Numbered from the stretch's first letter, positions 1-8,634 are shown. The stretch: 64,000 bases of DNA from Pseudomonas sp. Leaf58 (GCF_003627215.1 NZ_CP032677.1:1493501-1557500), one strand, 5' to 3'. A program made the numbers and translations. The notes: generated from the letters alone by a model not told the origin.

Positions 1-94
1 TGTCCAGGTCGATGGGGCGTTGCAGCACGGTGGGGGCGGCCTGGGCCAGGCCGCTGCACAGCAGGAGGAAGAGGGCGACGATGCGCGACATCAT
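1..94 (-). CDS. N-terminus of an exported protein (partial, runs off left edge)
   Basis: Only the first 31 codons are present; the gene continues past base 1. It begins MMSRIVALFLLLCSGLAQA, a typical Sec signal peptide (short basic start, leucine-rich core, AQA cleavage site), so the mature protein is probably periplasmic or secreted. It is divergent from aroC, separated by a REP. In other Pseudomonas a predicted alpha/beta hydrolase lies beside aroC, which makes that a possible identity, but too little sequence is here to confirm it. Confidence 0.6.
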   Translation of the reverse strand, partial: MMSRIVALFLLLCSGLAQAAPTVLQRPIDLD

Positions 95-160
95 GCGGTA
101 CTACCTGGGGAGATGACGGTTTGACCCAATGTTTGCGGGAAGGTTCGTGGGCGGCTCGAT

Positions 161-198
161 GTAGCAGCGGGCTTGCCCGCGAAGAGGCAGCACAGGCA
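161..198. repeat. REP palindrome
   Basis: A single P. putida-type REP: GCGGGCTTGCCCGC (167-180) forms the hairpin and is followed by GAAGAGGC. It lies in the divergent gap between the exported-protein gene and aroC. Confidence 0.8.
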
Positions 199-257
199 AC
201 CGATCCATCTGTATACTGCCGCTTTCGTCCACCTCAGGCAGAACTCGCGGAGCGTCC

Positions 258-1349
258 ATGTCCGGCAATACCTACGGCAAGCTGTTCACTGTCACCACCG
301 CTGGCGAAAGCCATGGCCCGGCGTTGGTCGCCATTGTCGATGGATGCCCACCGGGCCTGGAAATTTCCCTCGCCGACCTGCAGCACGACCTCGACCGGCG
401 CAAGCCCGGCACCAGCCGGCACACCACCCAGCGCCAGGAAGCCGACGAGGTAGAAATCCTCTCCGGCGTGTTCGAGGGCCGTACCACCGGCTGCTCGATT
501 GGCCTGCTAATCCGCAACACCGACCAGAAGTCCAAGGACTACTCGGCGATCAAGGACCTGTTCCGCCCGGCCCACGCTGACTACACCTACCACCACAAAT
601 ACGGCACCCGCGACTACCGCGGCGGTGGCCGCAGCTCGGCCCGCGAAACCGCCATGCGCGTGGCCGCCGGTGCCATCGCCAAAAAGTACCTGGCCACCCA
701 GGGCATCACCGTGCGCGGCTACATGAGCCAGCTGGGCCCGATCGAAATCCCGTTCAAGACTTGGGAGTCGGTGGAGCACAACGCCTTCTTCAGCCCCGAC
801 CCAAGCAAGGTGCCAGAGCTGGAGGCCTACATGGACCAGCTGCGCCGTGACCAGGACTCGGTCGGTGCCAAGATCACCGTGGTCGCCGAAGGCGTGATGC
901 CGGGCTTGGGCGAGCCGATCTTCGACCGCCTGGACGCAGAACTGGCCCACGCGCTGATGAGCATCAACGCGGTCAAGGGTGTGGAAATTGGCGCCGGTTT
1001 CGCCAGCGTGGCCCAGCGCGGCACCGAGCACCGTGACGAGCTGACCCCGGAAGGTTTCCTCAGTAACAACGCAGGCGGCATTCTTGGCGGTATCTCTTCG
1101 GGCCAGCCGATCGTTGCTCACCTGGCTCTCAAGCCAACCTCCAGCATCACCACCCCGGGCCGCTCGATCGACGTTGATGGCAACCCGGTGGACGTCATCA
1201 CCAAAGGCCGCCACGACCCGTGCGTGGGCATCCGCGCCACGCCGATCGCTGAGGCGATGATGGCCATTGCGCTGATGGATCACCTGTTGCGCCACCGTGC
1301 GCAGAATGCCGATGTGAAGGTGAACACCCCGGTGCTGGGCCAGCGCTGA
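258..1349 (+). CDS. aroC: Chorismate synthase
   Basis: Last step of the shikimate pathway: converts 5-enolpyruvylshikimate-3-phosphate to chorismate using reduced FMN, in the cytoplasm. The 363-residue length is normal for the family. GESHG at residues 16-20 belongs to the first chorismate synthase signature, and the conserved Arg/Ser-rich stretch [19 protein letters not shown] (about 120-140) and GISSGQPI (near 280) are present. The ATG at 258 gives the standard N-terminus [10 protein letters not shown]. The next gene is an MFS transporter after a REP pair, the same order as in other pseudomonads. A class II DAHP synthase, the pathway entry enzyme, lies elsewhere in the window (28962-30308). 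Identity is secure. Confidence 0.98.
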   Translation: MSGNTYGKLFTVTTAGESHGPALVAIVDGCPPGLEISLADLQHDLDRRKPGTSRHTTQRQEADEVEILSGVFEGRTTGCSIGLLIRNTDQKSKDYSAIKDLFRPAHADYTYHHKYGTRDYRGGGRSSARETAMRVAAGAIAKKYLATQGITVRGYMSQLGPIEIPFKTWESVEHNAFFSPDPSKVPELEAYMDQLRRDQDSVGAKITVVAEGVMPGLGEPIFDRLDAELAHALMSINAVKGVEIGAGFASVAQRGTEHRDELTPEGFLSNNAGGILGGISSGQPIVAHLALKPTSSITTPGRSIDVDGNPVDVITKGRHDPCVGIRATPIAEAMMAIALMDHLLRHRAQNADVKVNTPVLGQR

Positions 1350-1360
1350 TCCGCCTGCAC

Positions 1361-1459
1361 CGGCCCTTTCGCGGGTGAACCCGCTCCCACAGGTACAGCG
1401 CTGCCCTCAAGCTTTGCGCGATCCCTGTGGGAGCGGGTTCACCTGCGAAGAGGCCGGCC
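1361..1459. repeat. Inverted pair of REP elements
   Basis: Two REPs face each other: CGGCCCTTTCGCGGGTGAAC at the left and its near reverse complement, ending GAAGAGGCCGG, at the right, with about 35 bp between. It follows the aroC stop and could act as a transcript end or mRNA stabiliser. Confidence 0.85.
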
Positions 1460-1481
1460 CAGGTCCCCACAAGGCCACTCC

Positions 1482-2636
1482 ATGCAGCCCATCCCTTACT
1501 GGCGCCTGTCCAGCTTCTACCTGTTCTACTTCGCCCTGCTCGGTTCCACCGCCCCCTTCCTGGCGCTGTACTTCGACCACCTGGGCTTCTCCCCGGCGCG
1601 CATCGGCGAGCTGGTGGCCATCCCCATGCTCATGCGTTGCGTGGCCCCCAACCTGTGGGGCTGGCTGGGCGACCGCACCGGCCAGCGCCTGCTGATCGTG
1701 CGCCTGGGTGCGCTGTGTACCCTGGCCACCTTCGCCCTGATCTTCTTTGGCAAAAGCTACGCCTGGCTGGCGCTGGTCATGGCCCTGCACGCGTTCTTCT
1801 GGCATGCAGTGCTGCCGCAGTTCGAAGTGATTACCCTGGCCCACCTGCACGGGCAAACCGCGCGCTACAGTCAGGTGCGCCTGTGGGGCTCGATCGGTTT
1901 CATCTTGACCGTGGTTGGCTTGGGGCGGCTGTTCGAGTGGCTAAGCCTGGATATCTACCCGGTGGCGCTGGTCACGATCATGGCCGGCATCGTCGCCGCC
2001 AGCCTGTGGGTGCCCAATGCCCAGCCGGTGGAGCAGGGCGAGCGCAGCGGCGCGGGCGGTTTTCTGCAGCAGTTGCGGGCGCCCGGGGTGGTCGCGTTCT
2101 ATGCCTGCGTGGCGCTGATGCAGCTCAGCCACGGGCCTTACTACACCTTCCTTACCTTGCACCTGGAACACCTTGGCTACACCCGCGGTGCCATCGGCCT
2201 GCTGTGGGCGCTGGGGGTGGTGGCCGAGGTGCTGATGTTCATGGGCATGAGCCGGCTGTTCGCCCGCTTCAGTGTGCAGCGCGTGTTGCTGGTCAGCTTC
2301 CTGTTGGCGGCGTTGCGCTGGCTGCTGTTGGGCAACCTGGCCCAGCAGCCGGTTGTGCTGGTCTTCGCCCAGCTGCTGCACGCGGCCACCTTCGGTTGCT
2401 TCCACGCTGCCTGCATCGCCTTTGTCCAGCGCAGCTTCGGCGCCCGCCAGCAGGGCCAGGGCCAGGCGCTGTATGCGGCGCTGTCGGGCACCGGTGGTGC
2501 CTTGGGGGCGCTGTATTCGGGCTACAGCTGGAAATTGCTGGGGCCCACCTTCACCTTTGGTATGGCCAGTGCCGCAGCCTTGGCGGCAGCCGTTATCATT
2601 GCCCTTTGTTCGCCACCAACCAGGACCCGCCCCTGA
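1482..2636 (+). CDS. MFS transporter (LacY/HcaT-like)
   Basis: A 384-residue major facilitator protein of the inner membrane with about 12 hydrophobic segments across its length. The motif GWLGDRTGQR (about residues 63-72) is the MFS cytoplasmic loop 2-3 signature. The sequence resembles the MFS_1-like group that includes HcaT and LacY-type symporters; the substrate cannot be read from sequence. Its stop overlaps the start of the acireductone-dioxygenase-like gene (TGATG at 2634-2638), so the two are probably translated together. Confidence 0.9.
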   Translation: MQPIPYWRLSSFYLFYFALLGSTAPFLALYFDHLGFSPARIGELVAIPMLMRCVAPNLWGWLGDRTGQRLLIVRLGALCTLATFALIFFGKSYAWLALVMALHAFFWHAVLPQFEVITLAHLHGQTARYSQVRLWGSIGFILTVVGLGRLFEWLSLDIYPVALVTIMAGIVAASLWVPNAQPVEQGERSGAGGFLQQLRAPGVVAFYACVALMQLSHGPYYTFLTLHLEHLGYTRGAIGLLWALGVVAEVLMFMGMSRLFARFSVQRVLLVSFLLAALRWLLLGNLAQQPVVLVFAQLLHAATFGCFHAACIAFVQRSFGARQQGQGQALYAALSGTGGALGALYSGYSWKLLGPTFTFGMASAAALAAAVIIALCSPPTRTRP

Positions 2637-3172
2637 TGAGCATTCTCAGCGTTTTCCACCCCTCCAGCCCGGACCTGCCGAACAAGGTGTTGACCCACCC
2701 TGACGACATCGCCGCCACCCTGGCCGCGCAGGGGGTGCGCTTTGCCCATGCCGAGCATGGCCTGCACGTGCGCCCGGGCACGCCCGAGGACGAGGTGCTG
2801 GGCGCTTGCCGCGGGTACTTGGACCAGTTGATGACGGCGCATGGCAGCAAGGCCTTCGTGATGCTTAACCGTCACGGTGAGGCCCCGGCACAGGTGGATG
2901 TGCGCGATGAGCATGAGCATGCCGCCGAAGAGGTGTTTGCCGTGGTTAGCGGGCGGGCTCAGGTTGGCTTGCGTTTGGGGGGCTGGGTGTATTCGGTGTT
3001 GTGCGAGAAGGGCGACCAGCTGGTTATCCCGGCTGGCGCGCGGCGCTGGGTGGAACTGGGCGAGGCACCGTTTTGCCTGGCGTTGCGGCTGTATGCCAGC
3101 GAGCAGGGTGTGCAGGCGCGGTTTACCGGGGATGTGACGGCGCGGGCGTTTTTGGGAATTGACGAGTTGTAA
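2636..3172 (+). CDS. Acireductone dioxygenase-like cupin with a substituted metal ligand
   Basis: A 178-residue cupin resembling acireductone dioxygenase (ARD), the methionine-salvage enzyme that binds Fe or Ni through three His and one Glu. Two His and the Glu are visible as H93-x-H95-xxx-E99. The fourth ligand should be a His 44 residues after the first, in a P-A-x-x-x-H-W context; here that residue is Arg137 in PAGARRWVELG. Activity is therefore doubtful or altered. The start ATG overlaps the stop of the MFS gene, so the pair is co-translated. The other salvage genes (mtnB, mtnC) are not next to it. I leave the symbol empty because the ligand change makes mtnD uncertain. Confidence 0.8.
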   Translation: MSILSVFHPSSPDLPNKVLTHPDDIAATLAAQGVRFAHAEHGLHVRPGTPEDEVLGACRGYLDQLMTAHGSKAFVMLNRHGEAPAQVDVRDEHEHAAEEVFAVVSGRAQVGLRLGGWVYSVLCEKGDQLVIPAGARRWVELGEAPFCLALRLYASEQGVQARFTGDVTARAFLGIDEL

Positions 3173-3180
3173 TGGTGTTG

Positions 3181-3214
3181 CCGGCCTCTTCGCGGGGTCA
3201 CCCGCGAAGAGGCC
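3181..3214. repeat. REP-derived perfect hairpin
   Basis: GGCCTCTTCGCGGG and CCCGCGAAGAGGCC flank a four-base loop, giving a perfect 14-bp stem (3183-3214). It sits between two convergent genes and probably serves both as a transcript end. Confidence 0.85.
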
Positions 3215-3233
3215 AAATCGCTCATTCAAAAAA

Positions 3234-3506
3234 TCAGCGATAGGTCGGCAAGGCAAACCGCTGCTGGCTTTGCAGCATGGTGATGACCGGCAGTTCACTG
3301 GCTTGCTCGGCCAAATCTCGGCGAATGGCACTGATCGCCCACGATAGCTGCTCGGCACTGTGCAATTGTGCGTAGGTCAACACCCGGCGGGTGACTTTGC
3401 CATCAGCGGCGCGCAGGGTCAGCAGCACACCGCCGTCGGGCCGCGGTTGGGTATTCACCTGGTAGGCCGAAAATACCGAAACGAACTTGTCCTGGATGAG
3501 GTCCAT
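3234..3506 (-). CDS. DUF3509 family protein
   Basis: A 90-residue protein matching the small Pseudomonas DUF3509 family: it begins MDLIQDKF, has a central beta-rich part (GGVLLTLRAADGKVTRRVL) and the conserved helix SAIRRDLAEQ. No function is established. I chose the ATG at 3506 because GGAG lies seven bases upstream; an in-frame extension to 3578 lacks such a site. It is divergent from the ankyrin gene across a 266-bp gap holding repeated GTGCA palindromes. Confidence 0.8.
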   Translation of the reverse strand: MDLIQDKFVSVFSAYQVNTQPRPDGGVLLTLRAADGKVTRRVLTYAQLHSAEQLSWAISAIRRDLAEQASELPVITMLQSQQRFALPTYR

Positions 3507-3628
3507 ATCAACTCCTGGCTGTTGGGTGGCAGTCGTGAGTTGATGTTTGCAGTGACCGTGCCAAAACTTGTTTTGCAAGAAACACCAGTAAATACAAGGT
3601 GTTATGGAGTTTTAGTAGAGGCGGCATC

Positions 3629-3672
3629 GTGCAGGCTGCATGGTCGTGCATTTTGCACAGTGCATTTTGCAC
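3629..3672. promoter_or_regulatory. Three GTGCA-type palindromes (operator-like)
   Basis: GTGCATTTTGCAC occurs twice, at 3646-3658 and 3660-3672, each a perfect inverted repeat with a three-base centre. A related GTGCAGGCTGCAT lies at 3629-3641. The starts are 17 and 14 bp apart. The position in the divergent gap between the DUF3509 and ankyrin genes suggests binding sites for a dimeric regulator; which one is unknown. Confidence 0.5.
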
Positions 3673-3772
3673 GGACCGTTCGTTGGCTATCGGGCCAATA
3701 GAATCTGAACCTTTGACGGTAATGGCTTGCCTGACAAAAACTTGGGCAATCATTTATGCCAGGAGGTTCCCG

Positions 3773-4297
3773 ATGTCCAGCCACACCGCGCCCGTCACCA
3801 TGACCGATGAAGAAACCGCTGCCTTCGCCGAGCAAGTGTTCGAATGTGCCCGCCAGGGCGATGCCACGATGCTCGGGCGCTTGCTTGCCAGCGGCTTGCC
3901 GGCCAACCTGCGCAACCACAAGGGCGATACCCTGCTGATGCTGGCCAGCTACCACGGCCACCACGATGCTGTGCGCGTGCTGCTGGCACACGGCGCCGAC
4001 CCGCTGCTTGCCAATGACAACGGCCAACTGCCAATCGCCGGGGCTGCATTCAAGGGTGACCTGGATATGGTCCGCTTGCTGCTGGAGCACGGCGTGCCGG
4101 TGGACGCTGCCGCGCAGGACGGGCGCACGGCATTGATGTTGGCAGCCATGTTCAACCGCAGCGCAATCCTCGACTACCTGCTGGCCCAGGGCGCCGACCC
4201 GGCCCGCCAGGATGCGCGTGGCGCCACCGCCCTGATGGCGGCGCAAACCATGGGGGCAGTGGACGCCGCGGCGCGCCTGCAAGCGCTGGCCGGCTAA
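3773..4297 (+). CDS. Ankyrin-repeat protein
   Basis: A 174-residue protein made almost wholly of ankyrin repeats: four units are visible, for example GDTLLMLASYHGHHDAVRVL and GRTALMLAAMFNRSAILDYL, each followed by a GADP-type turn. Ankyrin repeats bind other proteins; bacterial ones of this size are usually cytoplasmic or periplasmic adaptors. There is no signal peptide. The ATG at 3773 follows a strong AGGAGG (3761-3766). The frame is open upstream to 3599, but that part crosses the palindromes and has no ribosome site. The partner is unknown. Confidence 0.88.
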   Translation: MSSHTAPVTMTDEETAAFAEQVFECARQGDATMLGRLLASGLPANLRNHKGDTLLMLASYHGHHDAVRVLLAHGADPLLANDNGQLPIAGAAFKGDLDMVRLLLEHGVPVDAAAQDGRTALMLAAMFNRSAILDYLLAQGADPARQDARGATALMAAQTMGAVDAAARLQALAG

Positions 4298-4356
4298 CAG
4301 CAAGGGGGCATTTGCGGCTATCCTTGGCGACTTTTCACCCGTCGCAGGCCCCTTTC

Positions 4357-4887
4357 ATGAAAACTCAGTTGCTCGAATTCATCAGCCTCATTGGCGCTGG
4401 CTGCATGCGCGAGGAAGATATCGAGCGCATCGCCGACGAGGCCGCCCAGGCCTACGCCGACCCGGCCGCCTTCCTGGCAGCCAACCCCGATATCAACTAC
4501 GACGACAGCTTCCCCATCCCGCTGGGCGAATGGGTAGTGCTGGGCAGCCTGCCGGACACCGTGGTGTTTCAGGCCGACAGCTACCAGCAGCTGTTCCAGC
4601 AAATCAGCGACTCGTTCGACAACAGCGTGCCGTTCACCCTCAAGCCCAAGCAACTGGCCCGTACCGAGCCGCTGACAGCGCTCAACCGCATCCAGGTGCA
4701 GATGGGCGCGCTGAACAAAGAGGCGGGTGGTTATGTGCTGCTCAACTTCAGCCAGCTGCTGGATGACGAGTTGCAGGTGGTGATGGTCGGGCAGCACGAC
4801 CTGGCGCGGGTGCTGGCGCTGGGGGCAGAGCTGGGCATCAAGGTCGAGCCGGCCCTTGAAGCCTTGAAAGTAGCTGTACACATCTGA
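4357..4887 (+). CDS. Conserved hypothetical protein
   Basis: A 176-residue soluble protein with no motif I recognise. It starts MKTQLLEFISLIGAGCMREE and is acidic, with alternating hydrophobic strands in its middle (EWVVLGSLPDTVVFQAD) and C-terminal half (GGYVLLNFSQLLDDELQVVM). No signal peptide or membrane segment. It lies 59 bp after the ankyrin gene in the same direction, so the two may share a transcript. The ATG at 4357 has only a weak ribosome site; the upstream extension looks non-coding. Confidence 0.7.
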   Translation: MKTQLLEFISLIGAGCMREEDIERIADEAAQAYADPAAFLAANPDINYDDSFPIPLGEWVVLGSLPDTVVFQADSYQQLFQQISDSFDNSVPFTLKPKQLARTEPLTALNRIQVQMGALNKEAGGYVLLNFSQLLDDELQVVMVGQHDLARVLALGAELGIKVEPALEALKVAVHI

Positions 4888-4900
4888 CTGTATCGTTTGC

Positions 4901-4938
4901 TGCTTCGCGGGCAAGCCCGCGAAGAGGCCGCCACAGGC
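4901..4938. repeat. REP palindrome
   Basis: Single REP, GCTTCGCGGGCAAGCCCGCG followed by AAGAGGCC, between two convergent genes. Confidence 0.8.
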
Positions 4939-4948
4939 AGCTTGAGCC

Positions 4949-5887
4949 TCAGCCGAGCGCGGTATCCAGGAACATCATCACCGCAAACCCACCCATCAAC
5001 CCCAGGGTCGCCGCCGTCTGATGCCCGTTGCGGTGGGTTTCGGGGATCACTTCGTGGCTCACCACAAAAATCATCGCCCCCGCCGCCAACCCCATGCTGA
5101 TGGGGTAGGCGAGGGCGAAGCCGGTGGAAATCCCCAGGCCGATCACCGCCCCCAGGGGCTCCATCAGCCCCGACCCAATCGCCACCAGTGCGGCCTTCAG
5201 GCTCGACAACCCGGTGGCGCGCAAGGCCAGGGCCACGGCCAGCCCCTCGGGGATGTCCTGAATGGCAATGGCGCTGGTCAGCGGCAGGCCGATGCTCATG
5301 TCGCCATTGGCGAAGCTCACGCCAATGGCCATGCCTTCAGGCAGGTTGTGCAGGGTAATCGCCAGTACGAACAACCACACCCGGCTGATGCGCTCAGCCT
5401 CGGGGCCGCACGGGCCGGTGCTTTCGTGCTCGTGTGGGGTGAAGCGGTCCAGGCCCAGCATCAGCAACACGCCCAGGCCCATGCCCAGCACCACGGTAAA
5501 AGCTGCCGCCGGGCCATTGCCGGTGATCGCCCGGGCGGCATCCAGGCCCGGCAAAATCAGCGAAAACGAACTGGCGGCCAGCATCATGCCGGCGGCAAAG
5601 CCCAGCATCACGTCCTGGGTGCGCGCCTTGACATCGCGCAGTACCACCGCCAGCACCGCGCCCAGCGCGGTGGCGCCAAAGCCAGACAGCCCACCCAGGG
5701 TGGCCAGGTGCAGGTGGTCGGCGTGGTCGCCGTTCACCGCGTTCCACAGGCTGGCCGCCAGCAGTAGCAGCACCGCCAGCAAGCTCAGGCCCAGGCCGGC
5801 GCTGAGCCAGGGGGTGTTCACGAGCTGCTGGCGCCAGGCATTCAGCAGCGAGGGTGGGGCGGCGCTTTGGCTGTGGGCGGGGGGCAT
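4949..5887 (-). CDS. ZIP-family divalent metal transporter
   Basis: A 312-residue inner-membrane protein of the ZIP (ZupT/GufA-like) family, which brings zinc and other divalent metals into the cytoplasm. The two metal-site helices carry the hallmark motifs HNLPEG and IQDIPEG, and a His-bearing loop (HEHES) lies before helix 4. About eight hydrophobic segments are visible after a polar N-terminus of about 30 residues. The ATG at 5887 is the only good start. No Zur-type operator was recognised upstream. Confidence 0.92.
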   Translation of the reverse strand: MPPAHSQSAAPPSLLNAWRQQLVNTPWLSAGLGLSLLAVLLLLAASLWNAVNGDHADHLHLATLGGLSGFGATALGAVLAVVLRDVKARTQDVMLGFAAGMMLAASSFSLILPGLDAARAITGNGPAAAFTVVLGMGLGVLLMLGLDRFTPHEHESTGPCGPEAERISRVWLFVLAITLHNLPEGMAIGVSFANGDMSIGLPLTSAIAIQDIPEGLAVALALRATGLSSLKAALVAIGSGLMEPLGAVIGLGISTGFALAYPISMGLAAGAMIFVVSHEVIPETHRNGHQTAATLGLMGGFAVMMFLDTALG

Positions 5888-6013
5888 GTGAACCTCGAAT
5901 CAATGGGTACCGGCAGTCTACTCAGGGACCTGCGGCAACTGCCAAGGATTCCCTTCTATCGACGTGATAGCTGGCTATGCTGTGCAGCAAAAGCCTTTGA
6001 CAGGAGTTTTGCC

Positions 6014-6205
6014 ATGGGGTCGACATTCAACAGCCTGGTTGGGCTGATTATTCTGGCGCTGGATATCTGGGCCATCCTCAATGTGATCAAAAGTGGCAGC
6101 GAAGTGGGCATCAAGGTGTTGTGGATACTGCTGATCGCCTTGCTGCCGGTGGTGGGGCTGGTGATCTGGGCGATTGCTGGGCCGCGGGGGAATGTGCGCA
6201 TTTGA
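6014..6205 (+). CDS. Small PLDc_N-type membrane protein
   Basis: A 63-residue protein with two hydrophobic helices separated by a polar turn (VIKSGSEVGIK) and a positively charged tail (GPRGNVRI). The pattern D-I-W-A-I-L-N and the P-V-V-G-L-V-I-W second helix match the N-terminal membrane domain of cardiolipin-synthase-like proteins (PLDc_N), here stand-alone. The start ATG follows CAGGAG by seven bases. Function unknown. Confidence 0.8.
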   Translation: MGSTFNSLVGLIILALDIWAILNVIKSGSEVGIKVLWILLIALLPVVGLVIWAIAGPRGNVRI

Positions 6206-6369
6206 ACCCTGCGCAGCGCCTACCTACCCTGGCAGTACTGACATAGTCAGAAATGGGGCCGTGACAAAATTTTCACATTGGTTTAAACAGAATCCGCACC
6301 CGCACAATGCTGCGTTGGTCTAGCGCCAGCGCCACCCCGCAAACCCGCAATCCTAGGACTTTCCCATTC

Positions 6370-8427
6370 ATGGCTAACACGGACGCCCTGAAGCAACGGG
6401 GCGCGCGAGCGTCGTTCTCGCCGACCCTGAAATCCCACCTGGCCTATACGCTGCTCAGCGGCCTGGTGATCATGCTGATGCTCAGCCTCGTGCGCCTGGC
6501 GCTGTTGGTCTACAACAGCGACATGATCGGCGATACCCCTTATGCGACCGTGGCCGAAGGCTTCCTTAACGGCTTGCGCTTCGACCTGCGGGTGGTGGTA
6601 TACCTCAGCATTCCGCTACTGCTGGCCATCCTTAGCCCGTGGGCCATGGCCCGGCGGGGCGTGTTCCGCTTCTGGCTGACCCTCGCCTCCAGCGTGGTGA
6701 TGTTCCTTGGCCTGATGGAAATGGACTTCTACCGCGAGTTCCACCAGCGCCTCAACGGCCTGGTGTTCCAGTACATCAAGGAAGACCCGAAAACCGTGCT
6801 GAGCATGCTCTGGTACGGCTTCCCGGTAGTTCGCTACCTGTTGGCCTGGGCGTTCGGCACCTGGCTGCTAAGCCTGTTGTTCAAGGGCATCGACCGCATG
6901 ACCCGCGGCGAGGGTGTGCAGCGTGTGGCACCGTGGTACAACCGCCTGGCGGTGTTCATGGTGATTCTGCTGGTGGCCGTGGTGGCCGCGCGTGGCACCC
7001 TGCGCCAGGGCCCGCCCATGCGCTGGGGTGATGCCTTTACCACCGATTCCAACTTCGTCAACCAGCTGGGCCTGAACGGCACCCTGACCCTGATCGACGC
7101 CGCCAAGAGCCGCTTCGGCGAGGACCGCGCCAACATCTGGAAGCCGGTGCTGAAGCAGGACGTGGCCACGCAAAGCGTGCGTGAACAGCTGCTCACCGCC
7201 AACGACACCTTGGTCGATGCCGACGAGGCTGCCATCCGCCGCGACTTCGTGCCGCCGGCCGAGCGCACCCTGCCAATCAAGAACGTGGTGGTGATCCTGA
7301 TGGAAAGCTTCGCCGGCCACTCGGTGGGCGCGCTGGGCAGCCCCAACAACATCACCCCGTACTTCGACAAGCTGGCCAAAGAAGGCCTGCTGTTCGACCG
7401 CTTCTTCTCCAACGGCACCCATACCCACCAGGGCATGTTCGCCACCATGGCCTGCTTCCCCAACCTGCCAGGCTTCGAATACCTGATGCAAACCCCGGAA
7501 GGCGGCCACAAGCTGTCTGGCTTGCCGGCCTTGCTCAGCGCCCGCGACTATGACGACGTGTACGTCTACAACGGCGACTTTGCCTGGGACAACCAGTCCG
7601 GGTTCTTTGGCAACCAGGGCATGACCACCTTCATTGGCCGTAACGACTTCGTCAACCCGGTGTTCTCCGACCCGACCTGGGGCGTGTCCGACCAGGACAT
7701 GTTCGACCGTGGCAACCAGGAACTGGCCAAGCACGATGGCAAGAAGCCGATCTACGCGCTGCTGCAGACCCTGTCCAACCACACCCCGTACGCCCTGCCC
7801 AAGGACCTGCCGGTCCAGCCAGTAACAGGCCAGGGCCGCCTGGACGAGCACTTGACCGCCATGCGCTATTCGGACTGGGCGCTGGGCCAGTTCTTCGAGA
7901 AGGCGCGTAAAGAGCCGTACTTCAAGGACACCCTGTTCGTCATTGTCGGCGACCATGGTTTTGGCAACCAACAGCAGGTCACCGAGCTGGACCTGGGGCG
8001 CTTCAACGTACCGCTGCTGCTGATTGCCCCAGGCATTCAGGAGAAGTTCGGTGCGGTAAACCACACCGTGGGCACCCAGGTCGACATCGTGCCGACCATC
8101 ATGGGCCGCCTGGGGGGGCAGACCCGTCACCAGTGCTGGGGCCGCGACTTGCTCAACCTGCCTGAGGGCGACCAGGGCGTGGGCATGATCAAGCCATCGG
8201 GCAGCGAGCAGATCGTCGGCCTGGTGCAGGGCGACCGCATCCTGATCGAGTCCAAGGACATGACCCCGCGCATGTACCGCTACCAGCTGGGCAGCGAATT
8301 CAAGGCCGAGCTGATCGAAAGCCCAGACCAGCCAGAAATGCTGAAAAAGCTGGAAGCGTACATCCAGACCGCGACCAAGAGCCTGTTGGACAACACCGCG
8401 GGTGTCGTGCACGGTACGCCGAAGTAA
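6370..8427 (+). CDS. LTA-synthase-like phosphoglycerol/phosphoethanolamine transferase
   Basis: A 685-residue inner-membrane enzyme. About five membrane helices fill the first 220 residues, followed by a periplasmic sulfatase-fold domain. The metal-binding start of that domain is VVVILMESFAGHS, and the likely nucleophile Thr lies in NGTHTHQGMFATM. Later metal ligands are in VGDHGFG. In Gram-positives this family makes lipoteichoic acid; in Gram-negatives relatives decorate periplasmic glucans or lipids with phosphoglycerol or phosphoethanolamine. The real acceptor is not readable. I chose the ATG at 6370 (MANTDALKQRG); an upstream extension to 6307 looks non-coding. A palindrome GTGACAAAATTTTCAC lies upstream at 6261-6276. 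Confidence 0.88.
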   Translation: MANTDALKQRGARASFSPTLKSHLAYTLLSGLVIMLMLSLVRLALLVYNSDMIGDTPYATVAEGFLNGLRFDLRVVVYLSIPLLLAILSPWAMARRGVFRFWLTLASSVVMFLGLMEMDFYREFHQRLNGLVFQYIKEDPKTVLSMLWYGFPVVRYLLAWAFGTWLLSLLFKGIDRMTRGEGVQRVAPWYNRLAVFMVILLVAVVAARGTLRQGPPMRWGDAFTTDSNFVNQLGLNGTLTLIDAAKSRFGEDRANIWKPVLKQDVATQSVREQLLTANDTLVDADEAAIRRDFVPPAERTLPIKNVVVILMESFAGHSVGALGSPNNITPYFDKLAKEGLLFDRFFSNGTHTHQGMFATMACFPNLPGFEYLMQTPEGGHKLSGLPALLSARDYDDVYVYNGDFAWDNQSGFFGNQGMTTFIGRNDFVNPVFSDPTWGVSDQDMFDRGNQELAKHDGKKPIYALLQTLSNHTPYALPKDLPVQPVTGQGRLDEHLTAMRYSDWALGQFFEKARKEPYFKDTLFVIVGDHGFGNQQQVTELDLGRFNVPLLLIAPGIQEKFGAVNHTVGTQVDIVPTIMGRLGGQTRHQCWGRDLLNLPEGDQGVGMIKPSGSEQIVGLVQGDRILIESKDMTPRMYRYQLGSEFKAELIESPDQPEMLKKLEAYIQTATKSLLDNTAGVVHGTPK

Positions 8428-8445
8428 ATTTGGGCCGCTTTGCGG

Positions 8446-8535
8446 CCCATTCGCGGGCACGCCCGCTCCCACAGGTAGCTGCACAAGGTTCGACGCTTGT
8501 GCGGTACCTGTGGGAGCGGGCGTGCCCGCGAATGG
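8446..8535. repeat. Inverted pair of REP elements
   Basis: CGCGGGCACGCCCGCTCCCA and its reverse complement GGGAGCGGGCGTGCCCGCG face each other across about 40 bp, itself partly self-complementary (AGGTA...TACCT). A separate hairpin GGGCCGC-TTT-GCGGCCC just upstream is the likely end of the LTA-synthase-like transcript. Confidence 0.85.
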
Positions 8536-8634
8536 ACCCACCACAAACGCCCCCTGACTGAACATTCCCACCGCCTCAAGGTCAGTTATTCAGGCAACGC
8601 ACACCTGGTTTCCTTGATTGGGAGGGCTCGTTCA

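Noticed and set aside
6868..8571. 567-codon frame antisense to the LTA-synthase-like gene
   Set aside because: High-GC codon bias opens the antisense frame; the plus-strand protein has clear family motifs.
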